Shown here: one piece after another, positions 40,332 through 50,305 of the stretch
Position numbering within the stretch: the stretch's first letter is position 1
Layout: each line of letters opens with the position of its first letter
Assembly: GCF_900142625.1 (NCBI RefSeq)
Contig: NZ_FRBN01000011.1
Coordinates: 53,682-117,681, forward strand
Direction of reading: 5' to 3'
Length of the DNA: 64,000 bases
DNA from: Roseovarius marisflavi
GTDB lineage: Bacteria; Pseudomonadota; Alphaproteobacteria; Rhodobacterales; Rhodobacteraceae
Program-made: the position numbers and the translations under genes
Notes under the pieces: model-generated
The model's database searches: none
What the model was told of the DNA's origin: nothing
Seen by the model: only the letters and a program-made list of their open reading frames with translations

Positions 40332-43256
40332 TTAGCCAAGCGCGTCGTTACAGCGCTTGCAGGTCCCGGGATGGGCATGGATGCCCACATCGGGCAGGAT
40401 TTTCCAGCAGCGCTGGCATTTTTCGCCCTCCGCGCGCTCAAACACGACGGTAACGCCTTCGACCTCGGGAAAGCGGAAGGCCTCGGACGGGGCCGGGTCG
40501 CCGGTGAGCTGGATGTCGGACGTGATGCAGACATCCTCGAAATTCACCGATTTCAGCAGGGCAAGCCTTTCTGCGTCCTGAACGTGGACCACTGGGGCGG
40601 CTTCAAGACTGGCCCCGATGACCTTGTCGGTGCGCTGCACTTCGAGGGCGGCTGTGACGACGCGGCGCGCGGCGCGCACATGCGCCCATTTCGCGGCCAG
40701 ATCGCTGTCAAGCCAGGCGGCGGGCGTCTCGGGGATATCGACCAGATGCACCGAGCTCTCCTCGCCCGGGAAGCGCTCGAGCCAGACTTCTTCCATGGTG
40801 AACACAAGCACCGGAGCGAGCCATGTGGTCAGCCGATGGAACAGCACGTCCAGCACCGTGCGCGCAGCGCGGCGGCGCGCGGTGTCGCCATCGCAATACA
40901 AGGCATCCTTGCGGATATCAAAGTAGAACGCGCTTAGCTCGATCGTGGCAAAGTTAAAGATTTGCTGGAAAACTCCTTGAAAATCATAGGTTTCAAAGCC
41001 GCTCTTCACCTTCTCATCAAGCTCGGCCAGACGGTGCAGCACCCAACGCTCCAGCTCGGGCATATCGGCGGGCTCTACACGGTCAGCCTCGGAGAAATGC
41101 GCCAGAGCGCCCAGCATGAAGCGCATCGTGTTGCGCAACCGGCGATAGCTGTCGGCCACGCCTTTCAGGATCTCGGGCCCGATCCGCAAGTCGGCGGTGT
41201 AATCGGCCTGTGCCACCCAGAGGCGCAGGATATCTGCGCCGTATTGCTTGGTCACATCCTCGGGCGCGACGGTATTGCCGACCGATTTGGACATCTTGTT
41301 GCCCTTCTCGTCGAGCGTGAAGCCATGGGTCAGCACCCCGCGATAGGGCGCGTGCCCGATGGTCCCGCAGGCCTGAAGCATCGAGGAATGGAACCAGCCG
41401 CGATGCTGATCGGTGCCCTCAAGGTAAAGATCGGCCATGCCGTCCTCGGAACCATCCTCGCGGTCGCGCAGAACAAAGGCGTGGGTCGAGCCGGAATCAA
41501 ACCAGACGTCCAGGATGTCATCGACCTTGTCCCACTGATCCGCGTCATGGTCATTGCCAAGGAAGCGTTCCTTGGCGCCGGGCTTATACCAGGCATCCGC
41601 GCCTTCGGCCTCGAAGGCCGCAAGGATGCGCGCGTTGACCGCCTCGTCGCGCAACAGGAAGTCCGGGTCGGTGGGCAAAGCGCCTTTCTTGACAAAACAG
41701 GTGAGCGGCACGCCCCAGGCGCGTTGACGGCTCAGAACCCAGTCCGGGCGCGCCTCGATCATCGAGTAGAGCCGGTTGCGCCCGGTTTTCGGCGTCCATG
41801 TCACCAGCTTGTCGATGGAATTGAGCGCGCGTTCGCGGATTGTGGTGCCGTATTCATCCTGCCCGTCGCCAACGGGGCGATCCACGGCGGCAAACCATTG
41901 CGGCGTGTTGCGATAGATCACCGGCGCCTTGGAGCGCCAGGAATGCGGATAGCTGTGCTTGATCTTGCCACGCGCCAGCAAGCCGCCGACCTCGGCCAGC
42001 TTGTCGATCACCGCCTTGTTGGCGTCGCCCTCTTTGCCGTTGGGCTTGAGGATCGCCTTGCCGCCGAACAGAGGCAGGTCATCGCGGAACCGGCCATCTT
42101 CCATGACGTTATAGGTGATCACCTGCTCCAGCATGCCAAGATCGCGGTAAAGTTCGAATTCCTCCATCCCGTGGGACGGCGCGCAATGGACGAAACCAGT
42201 GCCTTCTTCGTCGGTGACGAAATCGGCGGCGCGGAAATCGCGCAGGTCGTCCCATTCGCCATTGCCGCCCTCAACCCCGGCCAGCGGGTGTTGCAGCGCA
42301 AGGCCCGAGAGGTCCTCGGCGGTGACATCGCGGACACGGGTATACATGCCCTCATCAAGGCGGGCGCGCGCCATCACATCGCCGGCAAGCTTGTCTGCCA
42401 GAATGAAGCGGTCGCCAACATTGGCCCAGCTTTCATCGGGGGTCGAGGTGACCTCGTAAAGGCCATAGGCAAAGTTTTCGCCGTACACCACGGCCTTGTT
42501 GCTTGGCATGGTCCATGGGGTGGTGGTCCAGATCACGACGTAGGCGCCTGACAGATCTTGGGCAACGGTTGCACCCTCAACCTTGAACTTCACCCAGATC
42601 GTGAAGCTTTCCTTGTCGTGATATTCCACTTCGGCCTCGGCCAGGGCGGTCTGTTCGATCGGCGACCACATCACGGGCTTGGAGCCTTGGTAAAGCACGC
42701 CAGTCATCAGGAATTTCTGGAATTCCTCGGCGATGATCCGTTCAGAGCGGAAATCCATCGTAAGATAGGGCTTGTCCCAGGTGCCGGTGATGCCAAGTCG
42801 CTTGAATTCGTCGCGCTGGATGTCGATCCAGCCTTCGGCGAACTTGCGGCATTCCTGACGGAAATCGACGATATCGACCTCGTCCTTGTCTTTGCCCTTG
42901 GCGCGGTACTGCTCTTCGATCTTCCACTCGATGGGAAGGCCGTGACAATCCCAGCCGGGGATATAGCGCGCGTCGCGCCCCATCATCTGTTGGCTGCGCA
43001 CCACCATATCCTTGAGGATCTTGTTGAGCGCGTGACCGATATGCAAATGCCCGTTGGCGTAGGGCGGGCCATCGTGCAGGGTAAAGGGCTTACGCCCATC
43101 GGATTTGTCGCGCAGGCGGTCATAGACGCCGATCCTTGCCCAACGCTCAAGCCACTCCGGCTCGCGTTTGGGCAGGCCCGCGCGCATCGGGAAATCGGTC
43201 TGCGGCAGGTTGAGCGTGGTTTTATAGTCGGGCGTTTGGCTGGTGTCGGCGCACAT
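40332..43256 (-). CDS. ileS: Isoleucyl-tRNA synthetase
   Basis: IleRS charges tRNA-Ile and hydrolyses mis-activated valine. The 974-residue class I enzyme has the signature HLHIGH (in GPPYANGHLHIGHALNK), the KMSKS loop (DEKGNKMSKSVGNTV), the CP1 editing domain between them and a C-terminal zinc site with two Cys pairs (CQRCW...CKRC). It stands alone on this strand; upstream, 190 bases separate it from the truncated-haemoglobin gene on the other strand. Confidence 0.98.
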   Translation of the reverse strand: MCADTSQTPDYKTTLNLPQTDFPMRAGLPKREPEWLERWARIGVYDRLRDKSDGRKPFTLHDGPPYANGHLHIGHALNKILKDMVVRSQQMMGRDARYIPGWDCHGLPIEWKIEEQYRAKGKDKDEVDIVDFRQECRKFAEGWIDIQRDEFKRLGITGTWDKPYLTMDFRSERIIAEEFQKFLMTGVLYQGSKPVMWSPIEQTALAEAEVEYHDKESFTIWVKFKVEGATVAQDLSGAYVVIWTTTPWTMPSNKAVVYGENFAYGLYEVTSTPDESWANVGDRFILADKLAGDVMARARLDEGMYTRVRDVTAEDLSGLALQHPLAGVEGGNGEWDDLRDFRAADFVTDEEGTGFVHCAPSHGMEEFELYRDLGMLEQVITYNVMEDGRFRDDLPLFGGKAILKPNGKEGDANKAVIDKLAEVGGLLARGKIKHSYPHSWRSKAPVIYRNTPQWFAAVDRPVGDGQDEYGTTIRERALNSIDKLVTWTPKTGRNRLYSMIEARPDWVLSRQRAWGVPLTCFVKKGALPTDPDFLLRDEAVNARILAAFEAEGADAWYKPGAKERFLGNDHDADQWDKVDDILDVWFDSGSTHAFVLRDREDGSEDGMADLYLEGTDQHRGWFHSSMLQACGTIGHAPYRGVLTHGFTLDEKGNKMSKSVGNTVAPEDVTKQYGADILRLWVAQADYTADLRIGPEILKGVADSYRRLRNTMRFMLGALAHFSEADRVEPADMPELERWVLHRLAELDEKVKSGFETYDFQGVFQQIFNFATIELSAFYFDIRKDALYCDGDTARRRAARTVLDVLFHRLTTWLAPVLVFTMEEVWLERFPGEESSVHLVDIPETPAAWLDSDLAAKWAHVRAARRVVTAALEVQRTDKVIGASLEAAPVVHVQDAERLALLKSVNFEDVCITSDIQLTGDPAPSEAFRFPEVEGVTVVFERAEGEKCQRCWKILPDVGIHAHPGTCKRCNDALG

Positions 43257-43475
43257 TGCGGGCGTCCTTTGTCACTGGTCTTGCATCAATCTGGATGAGG
43301 GGCGGCGCGCTTGCTCATACGCCTTGTCCCGGCGGCTCGATCTGATCAGAGCGCCGGGCATGTAATTCGAATAATGATCGCAGTGCGTGTCATCATGGCC
43401 GCCTTATAGGCCCGCCTTCCTGCATCGTCCAGAGGGGGGATTGCCTTGGGCGCATGGGCACGCCACATAAGGGAG

Positions 43476-43886
43476 ATGACAAACGCCCTACCCCCACGTT
43501 TCGACATCACCCGCGCGCAGATCGAGCAGGTGGTCGCCGCCTTTTATGCCGCCGCGCGCGAACATCCCGGCCTTGGGCCGGTGTTTGCCGCCCATGTCAC
43601 CGACTGGCCCAAGCATGAGGCCAAGGTGGCGGATTTCTGGGCCAATTCGATCCTGCATGAGCGGGTCTATGACGGCAGCCCGATGGAGGCGCATGTCAAG
43701 GCGCGCAACGTTCAGCCGGGGATGTTTTCCACCTGGCTGTCGCTGTTTGACCGCACGCTTGATCGCGAGTTGAGCCCGCAGCAGGCGGCGGCGTGGTCGG
43801 CGCTTGCGCATCGTATCGGGCGGTCGTTGCGCGCGGGCGTGGTCGATCGCTCCACCCTGCCCGGCGGCATCCCCAAGCTGCGCTAG
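43476..43886 (+). CDS. Group III truncated haemoglobin
   Basis: A 136-residue 2-on-2 globin of the group III (trHbP/GlbC-like) kind. Family marks are FYAAAREHPGLGPVF, VTDWPKHEAKVADFW and MEAHVKARNVQPGMFSTWLSLF; the proximal haem-binding His is probably His73. No free Cys-rich or reductase domain is attached. Possible roles are oxygen or nitric-oxide chemistry, not shown here. The start is the ATG at 43476 with AAGGGAG immediately upstream; the open frame could begin 10 codons earlier at a TTG. Its TAG stop is shared with the DUF2339 gene in a CTAG palindrome. Confidence 0.85.
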   Translation: MTNALPPRFDITRAQIEQVVAAFYAAAREHPGLGPVFAAHVTDWPKHEAKVADFWANSILHERVYDGSPMEAHVKARNVQPGMFSTWLSLFDRTLDRELSPQQAAAWSALAHRIGRSLRAGVVDRSTLPGGIPKLR

Positions 43887-46561
43887 GGCTGTGGCTTGGC
43901 CATATGGCGCGCGATGCGTTGGTTAAGCCAGGCCAGACCGGCAAGGCTCAGGCCCAGGCCAAGAAAGGACGCCACCCGCACGAGACCGGCGAGGCCCGAC
44001 ATATCGACCAGGAACACCTTGGCCACGGTCAGCGCCACACCGGCCATCGCCAAACGGCGCAGGGTCTCGGAACGGCGCAGCAGCGCCAGCAAAAGCAAGA
44101 CACCCGAGACCGCGATCAGCGCAAGGGTATAGCTGTATAACTCGCCGTCGCTGACGCCGGGCACCGACAGGTCGCGCCCCTGCCACAGCCGCCGGATTTC
44201 AAGCCCGCCGTACCAGGCGCCATAGGCGGAGGCCAGCACCACAAAGCCGCCCCGCAAAAGGCGCGGCAAATGCCCAAGCTTCCAAGCCGCCACGGCAAAG
44301 ACCAAAGCCACAGGCAGGTATGCCGCCGCCAGACTGTCGAAAATCATCGGGCCGGTGACCAGCTCCTTGCGCCACATGAACGGCACCAGCGGGTTGGTGA
44401 TCACCGCCTGCGCCACAAGCAGGACCGCAGCAATCGCGCCCATGACGACCGCCAAGGTGATACGAAGCGCCCCCATGATGCGCCCACTCACCTTAAGGCG
44501 GTAAAGCTGGACCATGGCCGCCACAATCCAGACCACCGCCATCAGCCCGAGCCCGGCATGCCCCATCGCGCCAACCTCGCCAAGCCAGCGTTGCAACAGC
44601 ACGCTGGCGAAAATAGCAGCAATGCCCCAGATCGCGCTTTCGATGACAACCCGCGTGGCGCCCTGCGCGCGCGGCGCCATCACCACCCAAGCAGCGGTCA
44701 AAAGCACCAGAGGCCCGGCATGCGACAGGATCACATCGCCCAATCCGGCGCTTTTGACCGCCCAAATGACGCCCGGATCAAGCACAAGGCGATAGCCGAT
44801 CACGGCCACGCCAAGCTGGGCAATCCCGCCCAGAAGCGGCAGGTTGAAGCGCCGGTCGATCAGCGCCGTCACCAGCACCACGACCGCAAGCACCAGCGTC
44901 AGGGCGGTCGCGCTCAGCATCACGAACAGCGCCAGCGAGATCAGCACGATCGCGCTTCCGGCAAAAAGGGCGGCGCGCAGCCGCGCGTCGGGGGCCGCGC
45001 CCTTGGCGCTTCGCATCGCGAGCCAGACCATGAGCCCGGCCATGCCAAGCACATGCAGCGCCCAGGGATAGAGACCGATCACATCGCCGGGCTGCCACCA
45101 CAGCTCGAGGATAAGCGCAAGCGCAGGCCCCGCGACCGCCGCGCAGAGCGCCCAGAGGATTGATGGCACGGCGGCCCCGGCCTGTTGCATCCGAAGCGCA
45201 AACAGCCCCGAGGTGACCGCCCCGCCCAGCATCAGAAGGCTGGCCGCAAGCGGCGCGGGGGTTTCGGGCAGGCGCTCGGCACCCGCTCGGAACGTCGCCC
45301 AAAGCGGGCCGCGCTCCAGCCCCTCAAGCATCACCAGAACAAGCCCTGCAAGCGCCGGAAGCACCGGCAGATCCTCAAGCGCGGGGGCGAGCGCCGTGCC
45401 AAGCACAAGTGCCGCGATCATCAGCGCCAAAAGCCCCAGCGAGAGCCAGTCTGTCACCACATCACCGGCGTTGCGCGCCACCAGAACCGCCGCCACAGAA
45501 CCAAGCGCAACCATGGCCAAGGCCAGCCGCGCCGGAAAATCCGGGAAATCGCCGCCCGCCATGATCCGGCGGCTGATCGAGTTGCCCGCATGCCTCGGCG
45601 TCAGGCTTCGCTCGGGCACCAGCACGGCAAAAAGCATCACCAAGGCCCAGAACGCCAGGTAATGCAGCGCGCCCGCATCCCCAAGGTAAAGCAGATTGGC
45701 CCCGCTCACCGTCACCGTCAGGGCAAGCACTGAAATCCACGCCCATCGTCGCAGGGCATCCACGGCCAGACCGACAAAGGCCAAGACGGCGTAATAATAG
45801 TAAAACAGCCACGGCGTATCCGATGAGCCGCCAACAAGGAACGGCGCGGCCCCTGCCCCGATCAACCCAAGCGCCGATAGAACCGGCCCATAAAACCAGC
45901 CCAGAACGATGGCGACAGCAGCAACGCCGACAAGCGCCGCAAGGCCGGTTTCAGAACCAATCAACCCGTAAAGCGCACGCGCCGCCAGCACGGCGGCAAA
46001 GAGTGTTATCACGCCCGCCCCCGATAAAACCGAGGGCAAGCCTGCCGTCGCGCCGCCCTCGTCACCGTGGCGGCGCCGAATGACCTCCCCCCCGGCAATC
46101 ATGGCCGCGCCAAGCGCCAAGGCCCCCATGACCCGCCAGAACGGCGTCAAAAGGCCCTTTTCGACGCCGTATTGCACCATGAACACCCCGGCCAGGGCCA
46201 GTGAGACGCCAGCCACGGCAAGCGCCCAGTTGTCGCGCATCCAGCCAAGAAGCGCGGCCAGTTTGTCACGCCGGAGCACAAAGGCACGGGGCGGGCCGAC
46301 CTTGTCCGGCGTGGGGCGCGGGGCGGGTATCGGGGTCGGCATTGGCTCTTGGGCACGGGCCCATGGGCCGGTATCCTCGGATTTGCTCTCGGGTGACGGC
46401 ATGGCGGCGGCGGGGCTTGACCCCGCTTTGACAAGCTGTACCTCAAGCGCGCTGACCCGCGCCTTGAGGCGGGCATGCGACACCAGAAGATAGGGAAGCC
46501 CGAACACCACAAGGGCGAGAATGCATAGCGCAAGAATTACCACGATCGCGTCCATTTCCAT
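43883..46561 (-). CDS. DUF2339 large polytopic membrane protein
   Basis: An 892-residue protein with one N-terminal membrane helix, a Pro/Ser-rich cytoplasmic stretch (about 35-110) and then more than 20 predicted hydrophobic segments to the C-terminus. This plan defines the DUF2339 family, which is of unknown function. The linker sequence (PAAAMPSPESKSEDTGPW...APRPTPDKVG) is unstructured by composition. The gene is monocistronic as far as can be seen, convergent with the globin gene, and opposite to no known partner. Confidence 0.9.
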   Translation of the reverse strand: MEMDAIVVILALCILALVVFGLPYLLVSHARLKARVSALEVQLVKAGSSPAAAMPSPESKSEDTGPWARAQEPMPTPIPAPRPTPDKVGPPRAFVLRRDKLAALLGWMRDNWALAVAGVSLALAGVFMVQYGVEKGLLTPFWRVMGALALGAAMIAGGEVIRRRHGDEGGATAGLPSVLSGAGVITLFAAVLAARALYGLIGSETGLAALVGVAAVAIVLGWFYGPVLSALGLIGAGAAPFLVGGSSDTPWLFYYYYAVLAFVGLAVDALRRWAWISVLALTVTVSGANLLYLGDAGALHYLAFWALVMLFAVLVPERSLTPRHAGNSISRRIMAGGDFPDFPARLALAMVALGSVAAVLVARNAGDVVTDWLSLGLLALMIAALVLGTALAPALEDLPVLPALAGLVLVMLEGLERGPLWATFRAGAERLPETPAPLAASLLMLGGAVTSGLFALRMQQAGAAVPSILWALCAAVAGPALALILELWWQPGDVIGLYPWALHVLGMAGLMVWLAMRSAKGAAPDARLRAALFAGSAIVLISLALFVMLSATALTLVLAVVVLVTALIDRRFNLPLLGGIAQLGVAVIGYRLVLDPGVIWAVKSAGLGDVILSHAGPLVLLTAAWVVMAPRAQGATRVVIESAIWGIAAIFASVLLQRWLGEVGAMGHAGLGLMAVVWIVAAMVQLYRLKVSGRIMGALRITLAVVMGAIAAVLLVAQAVITNPLVPFMWRKELVTGPMIFDSLAAAYLPVALVFAVAAWKLGHLPRLLRGGFVVLASAYGAWYGGLEIRRLWQGRDLSVPGVSDGELYSYTLALIAVSGVLLLLALLRRSETLRRLAMAGVALTVAKVFLVDMSGLAGLVRVASFLGLGLSLAGLAWLNQRIARHMAKPQP

Positions 46562-46589
46562 ACCCGTCTACCGCCCATAAGAGCGCAGC

Positions 46590-47597
46590 CTAGCCTTGCC
46601 CGAAAAGCCCGGTCAATGCCCGTTTTACAAGCCCCGTCACCGAGGGGCGGCGCACCCGCACAAACGGCAGGGGGCGACAGACCTCGATGGTGGCGACCCC
46701 AACCCGCGCGGTCAGCGCGCCATTGACCACGCCTTCGCCAAAGCGGCGCGAGAGCTTTGAGACAAGGCCGCCGCCGGCGACGCTGCTGATCAGGTCATCG
46801 CCCACAGCCACCGCACCGGTGGCCACCAGATGGGACATGACCGCGCGCGCCAGCCGCCAGCTTCCCAAAACCCCGGCGCGCCCGCCATAGATTTCGGCAA
46901 CCCGCCGGATCATCCGCAGATTGGCCACAAGCGCGCCAACCACATCGGCAAGCGCCAGAGGCACAAGCGCCGTGACGGTCGCCACCAGCCGCGCCGCACT
47001 TTCGACCTCGCGCAGGGCGAGCGCATCCAGCGGCGTCAAAAGCTCGGCCTCGGCCAGACCGATCAGCGCCTCTGCGTCAAACTGTTCCGGCGCGCGTTCC
47101 CTGAGCCGCTCAAGGCCCCAGCGGGCCTCGTCTCGTTTGCCATAAAGCGCCTGCATCCGGGCCACGACATCGCGCGCCTGCGCAAGATCGCCGCCCGCAA
47201 GCGCCACCACCGCCGCGCGATTAAGCGCGTCGAGCCGCCCAAGGCGCGCGAACCCGGCCATTTCGCGCAGGCCAAGCAGGAGGGCGACGCCCAAAAGCGC
47301 GATCCCCATTGCCGCCACCGTATAGCCAAGGATCGGCAGCCGGTCGATCAGGTTCAGGGCAAAATCCCAGGCCGCGACCGACACGACCGCCCCCAGAAGA
47401 CCAAGCGCAAGCGCCCAGAAGGCGCGGCCAAGGCGCGACGGCGCGCGCGCTGTGCCAGTGATCGCGGCCTGCATCGCGCGCCCCTGCGGCGAGGGAGCCT
47501 CGATTTCGGGCACCGGCGGGGCGCGGTCGGGGCCGGGCGTGTCGGCGCTGTCATCCAGTTCGATCAGCACCGGGTCGCGTGACTTTCCATTGCTCAT
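46590..47597 (-). CDS. YcjF-like membrane protein (DUF697 / TIGR01620 family)
   Basis: A 335-residue membrane protein with two adjacent hydrophobic segments (about 60-80 and 93-113) and a C-terminal DUF697 region (about 190-335). It corresponds to the YcjF-like partner that usually lies next to the YcjX P-loop protein. The start ATG (47597) overlaps the GNAT stop by 4 bases. The N-terminal 55 residues are Pro/Asp rich and disordered. Function unknown; ycjX-ycjF are members of the envelope-stress (phage-shock-like) regulon in enterobacteria. Confidence 0.82.
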   Translation of the reverse strand: MSNGKSRDPVLIELDDSADTPGPDRAPPVPEIEAPSPQGRAMQAAITGTARAPSRLGRAFWALALGLLGAVVSVAAWDFALNLIDRLPILGYTVAAMGIALLGVALLLGLREMAGFARLGRLDALNRAAVVALAGGDLAQARDVVARMQALYGKRDEARWGLERLRERAPEQFDAEALIGLAEAELLTPLDALALREVESAARLVATVTALVPLALADVVGALVANLRMIRRVAEIYGGRAGVLGSWRLARAVMSHLVATGAVAVGDDLISSVAGGGLVSKLSRRFGEGVVNGALTARVGVATIEVCRPLPFVRVRRPSVTGLVKRALTGLFGQG

Positions 47598-48064
47598 CCG
47601 GCCACCCCTTTTTCGGACGTCCACACCATCAGGATATCAGGCAGATTCTCGTCATTGCCATAGCCCGGACTGCGCCCGCATTCGATAAACCCGTTGGCGC
47701 CGTAAAACGCCCGCGCCTCGGTATTGGCCTCAAGCACCCATAAATCGAGCGCCTCAACCTCGGCCTTGGCCTCGGCCAAAAGCGCGCGGCCTATGCCTTT
47801 GTTGCGTTGATCGGGATGAACATAAAGCGCATGGATGCGGCGGCCGTCGCGCACGATAAAGCCGACCACGCCACGGCCATCCTTGAGAACCCGCACCCAG
47901 CCCCAGCGGATCACCCTGAAAAAGGTTTCAAGGTCTTCGCGGCGCGTGCGCACCTGCGGCAACCAGGGCGTTTCACCGGAAAAGCGCCACAAGATGACCG
48001 CAAGATGCGGCAGATGCCAGAGCCGCGCCGGGCTTGGCGCCAAAGCCGGGACAGCAAAAGTCAT
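47594..48064 (-). CDS. GNAT-family N-acetyltransferase (between ycjX and ycjF-like genes)
   Basis: A 156-residue GNAT enzyme. The acetyl-CoA-binding motif A is VHPDQRNKGIGRALLAEA, followed by LDLWVLEANTEARAFYGANGF. Substrate unknown. It overlaps ycjX upstream and the ycjF-like gene downstream by 4 bases each, so it is embedded in that operon and translationally coupled to both. Confidence 0.85.
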   Translation of the reverse strand: MTFAVPALAPSPARLWHLPHLAVILWRFSGETPWLPQVRTRREDLETFFRVIRWGWVRVLKDGRGVVGFIVRDGRRIHALYVHPDQRNKGIGRALLAEAKAEVEALDLWVLEANTEARAFYGANGFIECGRSPGYGNDENLPDILMVWTSEKGVAG

Positions 48065-49476
48065 AACCTGTCGCCGAACAGAAACTCTGCGGCGCGGTCA
48101 AGCCGGATATGAGGCGGCCCCTCGCCCGGTCGCAGGTTCAGGCGCGCGGGCGCGAACCGCATCACGTTGTATTCGCCGTCAAGCCAGCGTGTCGCGCCGG
48201 AGCGCGAGGCCGACAAAAGCGCACCGGGGTCCTGCGGCAAGGCACCGGGATAAAGCACCGCCTGCTTGCCCGTTTCCAATAGTCGGCCGCGCACGCAATC
48301 AAGATCGCGGCCCTCATGGCTTAGCTGTTCCTCGACCGTGGCGCGCAGGGCCGCAATCGCCATGGCCCCGGTCTCGGCCCCGGCAAAATCGGCGCGATCA
48401 CGCGCCTCGCGCATCAGAGCGGCCATGATCGCGGTCAGCTGCGGGTGCTGATTGTGATGCAGATGATCGGCCTTGGTTGCCGCAAACAGGATTTTCTCGA
48501 CCCGCCTGCCGATCAAAAGCCGGGTCAGAAAGGCGTTTCTGCCGGGCCGAAAAGTGCCCATGATCTCGGCCATGGCGCGGCGCATGTCCTCGACGGCCTG
48601 CGGGCCCTTGTGGATTGCATCAAGCGCATCGACAAGCACCACCTGTCGGTCAATGCGCGAAAAATGGTCGCGGAAAAACGGGCGCACGACATCGCGCTTA
48701 TAGGCCTCATAGCGGCGCGCCATCTCGGCGCGCAGGCTTTTGCGCGGGGCCGCTGCCCCCTCGGGCAAAGGCGCGAAGGTCACCACGGGCGAGCCGGCCA
48801 AATCCCCCGGCAGCAAAAACCGCCCCGGCGTGCAGTCATAAAACCCGGCGTCCCGCGCGGCATGCAGATAGGCGGTAAAGCCCTGTGCCAGCCCCTGCGC
48901 CACGGGTTCGTGCAGGGGCGCGGCAGGATCGACCCCGCCAAGCGCCGCAAGATATGCGCCCGCCTCGGGGCGCTTTTCGATGCGCGCCAGAACCTCGGCC
49001 GACCAGACCTCGTAGGATTTATCCATCAGCGCCAGATCGAGCAGCCACTCACCGGGATAATCGACGATGTCGAGGTGAACGGTGCGCGGCCCTGTCACCC
49101 CCGCCAAAAGGCCGGTCGGGCGCACCCGCAACGACAGGCGCAACTCTGACACGGCGCGCGTGCTTTCGGGCCAATGCGGCTCTGCTGCGGTGAGGGCCGC
49201 GAGGTGATGCTCGAAATCAAAGCGCGGCAGGGTGTCATCGGGCTGTGGCTGAAGGAAGGCGGCGGCAATGCGCCCCTCGGAGGCCGCGAAAAGCCCCGGC
49301 ATCCGCCCGCGATCCATCAGGTTGGCGACAAGCGAAGTGATGAACACCGTCTTGCCCGCGCGCGCAAGCCCGGTGACGCCAAGGCGCAAGACCGGCTCGA
49401 ACAGCGCGCCCGACACCCGGTCGCCAAGGCCTTCGACACCCCGCGTCAGCCCCTCTGCCAGCTGTGAAATCACCAA
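48061..49476 (-). CDS. ycjX: YcjX-like P-loop ATPase/GTPase
   Basis: A 471-residue protein of the DUF463/YcjX family. The phosphate-binding loop is GLARAGKTVF (about 35-44) and the VHLDIVDYPGEWLLDLALM segment is the typical D-x-P-G-E second motif. RQVVLVDALDAIHKGP is another conserved block. Start is uncertain: TTG at 49476 or GTG at 49473, both after a G-rich stretch. It begins the ycjX-GNAT-ycjF operon; in E. coli ycjX and ycjF belong to the stress regulon near pspA. Confidence 0.88.
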   Translation of the reverse strand: MVISQLAEGLTRGVEGLGDRVSGALFEPVLRLGVTGLARAGKTVFITSLVANLMDRGRMPGLFAASEGRIAAAFLQPQPDDTLPRFDFEHHLAALTAAEPHWPESTRAVSELRLSLRVRPTGLLAGVTGPRTVHLDIVDYPGEWLLDLALMDKSYEVWSAEVLARIEKRPEAGAYLAALGGVDPAAPLHEPVAQGLAQGFTAYLHAARDAGFYDCTPGRFLLPGDLAGSPVVTFAPLPEGAAAPRKSLRAEMARRYEAYKRDVVRPFFRDHFSRIDRQVVLVDALDAIHKGPQAVEDMRRAMAEIMGTFRPGRNAFLTRLLIGRRVEKILFAATKADHLHHNQHPQLTAIMAALMREARDRADFAGAETGAMAIAALRATVEEQLSHEGRDLDCVRGRLLETGKQAVLYPGALPQDPGALLSASRSGATRWLDGEYNVMRFAPARLNLRPGEGPPHIRLDRAAEFLFGDRL

Positions 49477-49684
49477 AAACCCGCCCCTTTACACCCGTTT
49501 GCCACAAGATAGACCCGCCGGCCGCCACATGCTAGGGGGGCAAACCGCTGGTATATTCCGCAAAACGCAGCGTTCGAGGCGTGGCGCAAGGATTTGAGTA
49601 TTTCTGGAATGGTGAAAGCCAATGCCGGTGATAGCCAAAGCGGTTTTTCCGCGTTATACGAGCGGAAATTTGAGGAGCCCCCAC

Positions 49685-50305
49685 ATGGCCGAGACCGAGC
49701 AGCCGCAGATCTATCTGATCACCCCACCCGAGTTTGAGCTTAGCCGCTTTCCCGAGACCCTCGCGCGGGTCCTGGATTCGCAGGACGTGGCTTGCGTCCG
49801 CCTTGCCCTGGCGAGCCGCGACGAAGACCGTATCGCGCGCGCCGCCGATGCCTGTCGCGAGGTGACCCATGAGCGCGACATCGCGCTGGTGATCGACACG
49901 CATGTTTTGATGGTGGAGCGGCTTGGGCTTGACGGGGTTCACCTGCTTGATGGCGCACGCACGGTGCGGTTTGCGCGCAAGGAACTGGGCGATGATGCGA
50001 TCATCGGAAGCTTTTGCGGCACCTCGCGGCATGTCGGGATCAGTGCCGGCGAAGCGGGCGCGGATTATATCAGTTTCGGCCCGGTCGGCGCCTCGGCGCT
50101 TGGCGATGGCAGCCAGGTCGAGGAAGAGCTTTTTGACTGGTGGTCGAAGATGATCGAACTGCCGGTCGTGGCCGAAGGCGCGCTTGACGCAGCCCTTGTG
50201 GCGCAGCTTGCCCCAATGACAGATTTTTTCGCCTTTGGCGACGAAATCTGGCAGCAAGACGATCCGGTCGCGGCGCTCGCCGCTCTTGTTGCGGCGATGG
50301 GGTAG
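49685..50305 (+). CDS. ThiE-like thiamine phosphate synthase
   Basis: A 206-residue TIM-barrel protein of the thiamine-phosphate-synthase family (COG0352). It shows GLDGVHLLDG, FCGTSRHVGISAGEAGADYISFGPVGA and the C-terminal VVAEGA phosphate-binding segment. It may be a true ThiE or the related TenI-type protein; no other thiamine gene lies nearby. Start ATG at 49685 has a GAGGAG site. It ends exactly at the base before the convergent olsA stop. Confidence 0.75.
   Translation: MAETEQPQIYLITPPEFELSRFPETLARVLDSQDVACVRLALASRDEDRIARAADACREVTHERDIALVIDTHVLMVERLGLDGVHLLDGARTVRFARKELGDDAIIGSFCGTSRHVGISAGEAGADYISFGPVGASALGDGSQVEEELFDWWSKMIELPVVAEGALDAALVAQLAPMTDFFAFGDEIWQQDDPVAALAALVAAMG

Noticed and set aside
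40962..42551. 529-codon open frame on the plus strand over ileS
   Set aside because: Antisense shadow of ileS.
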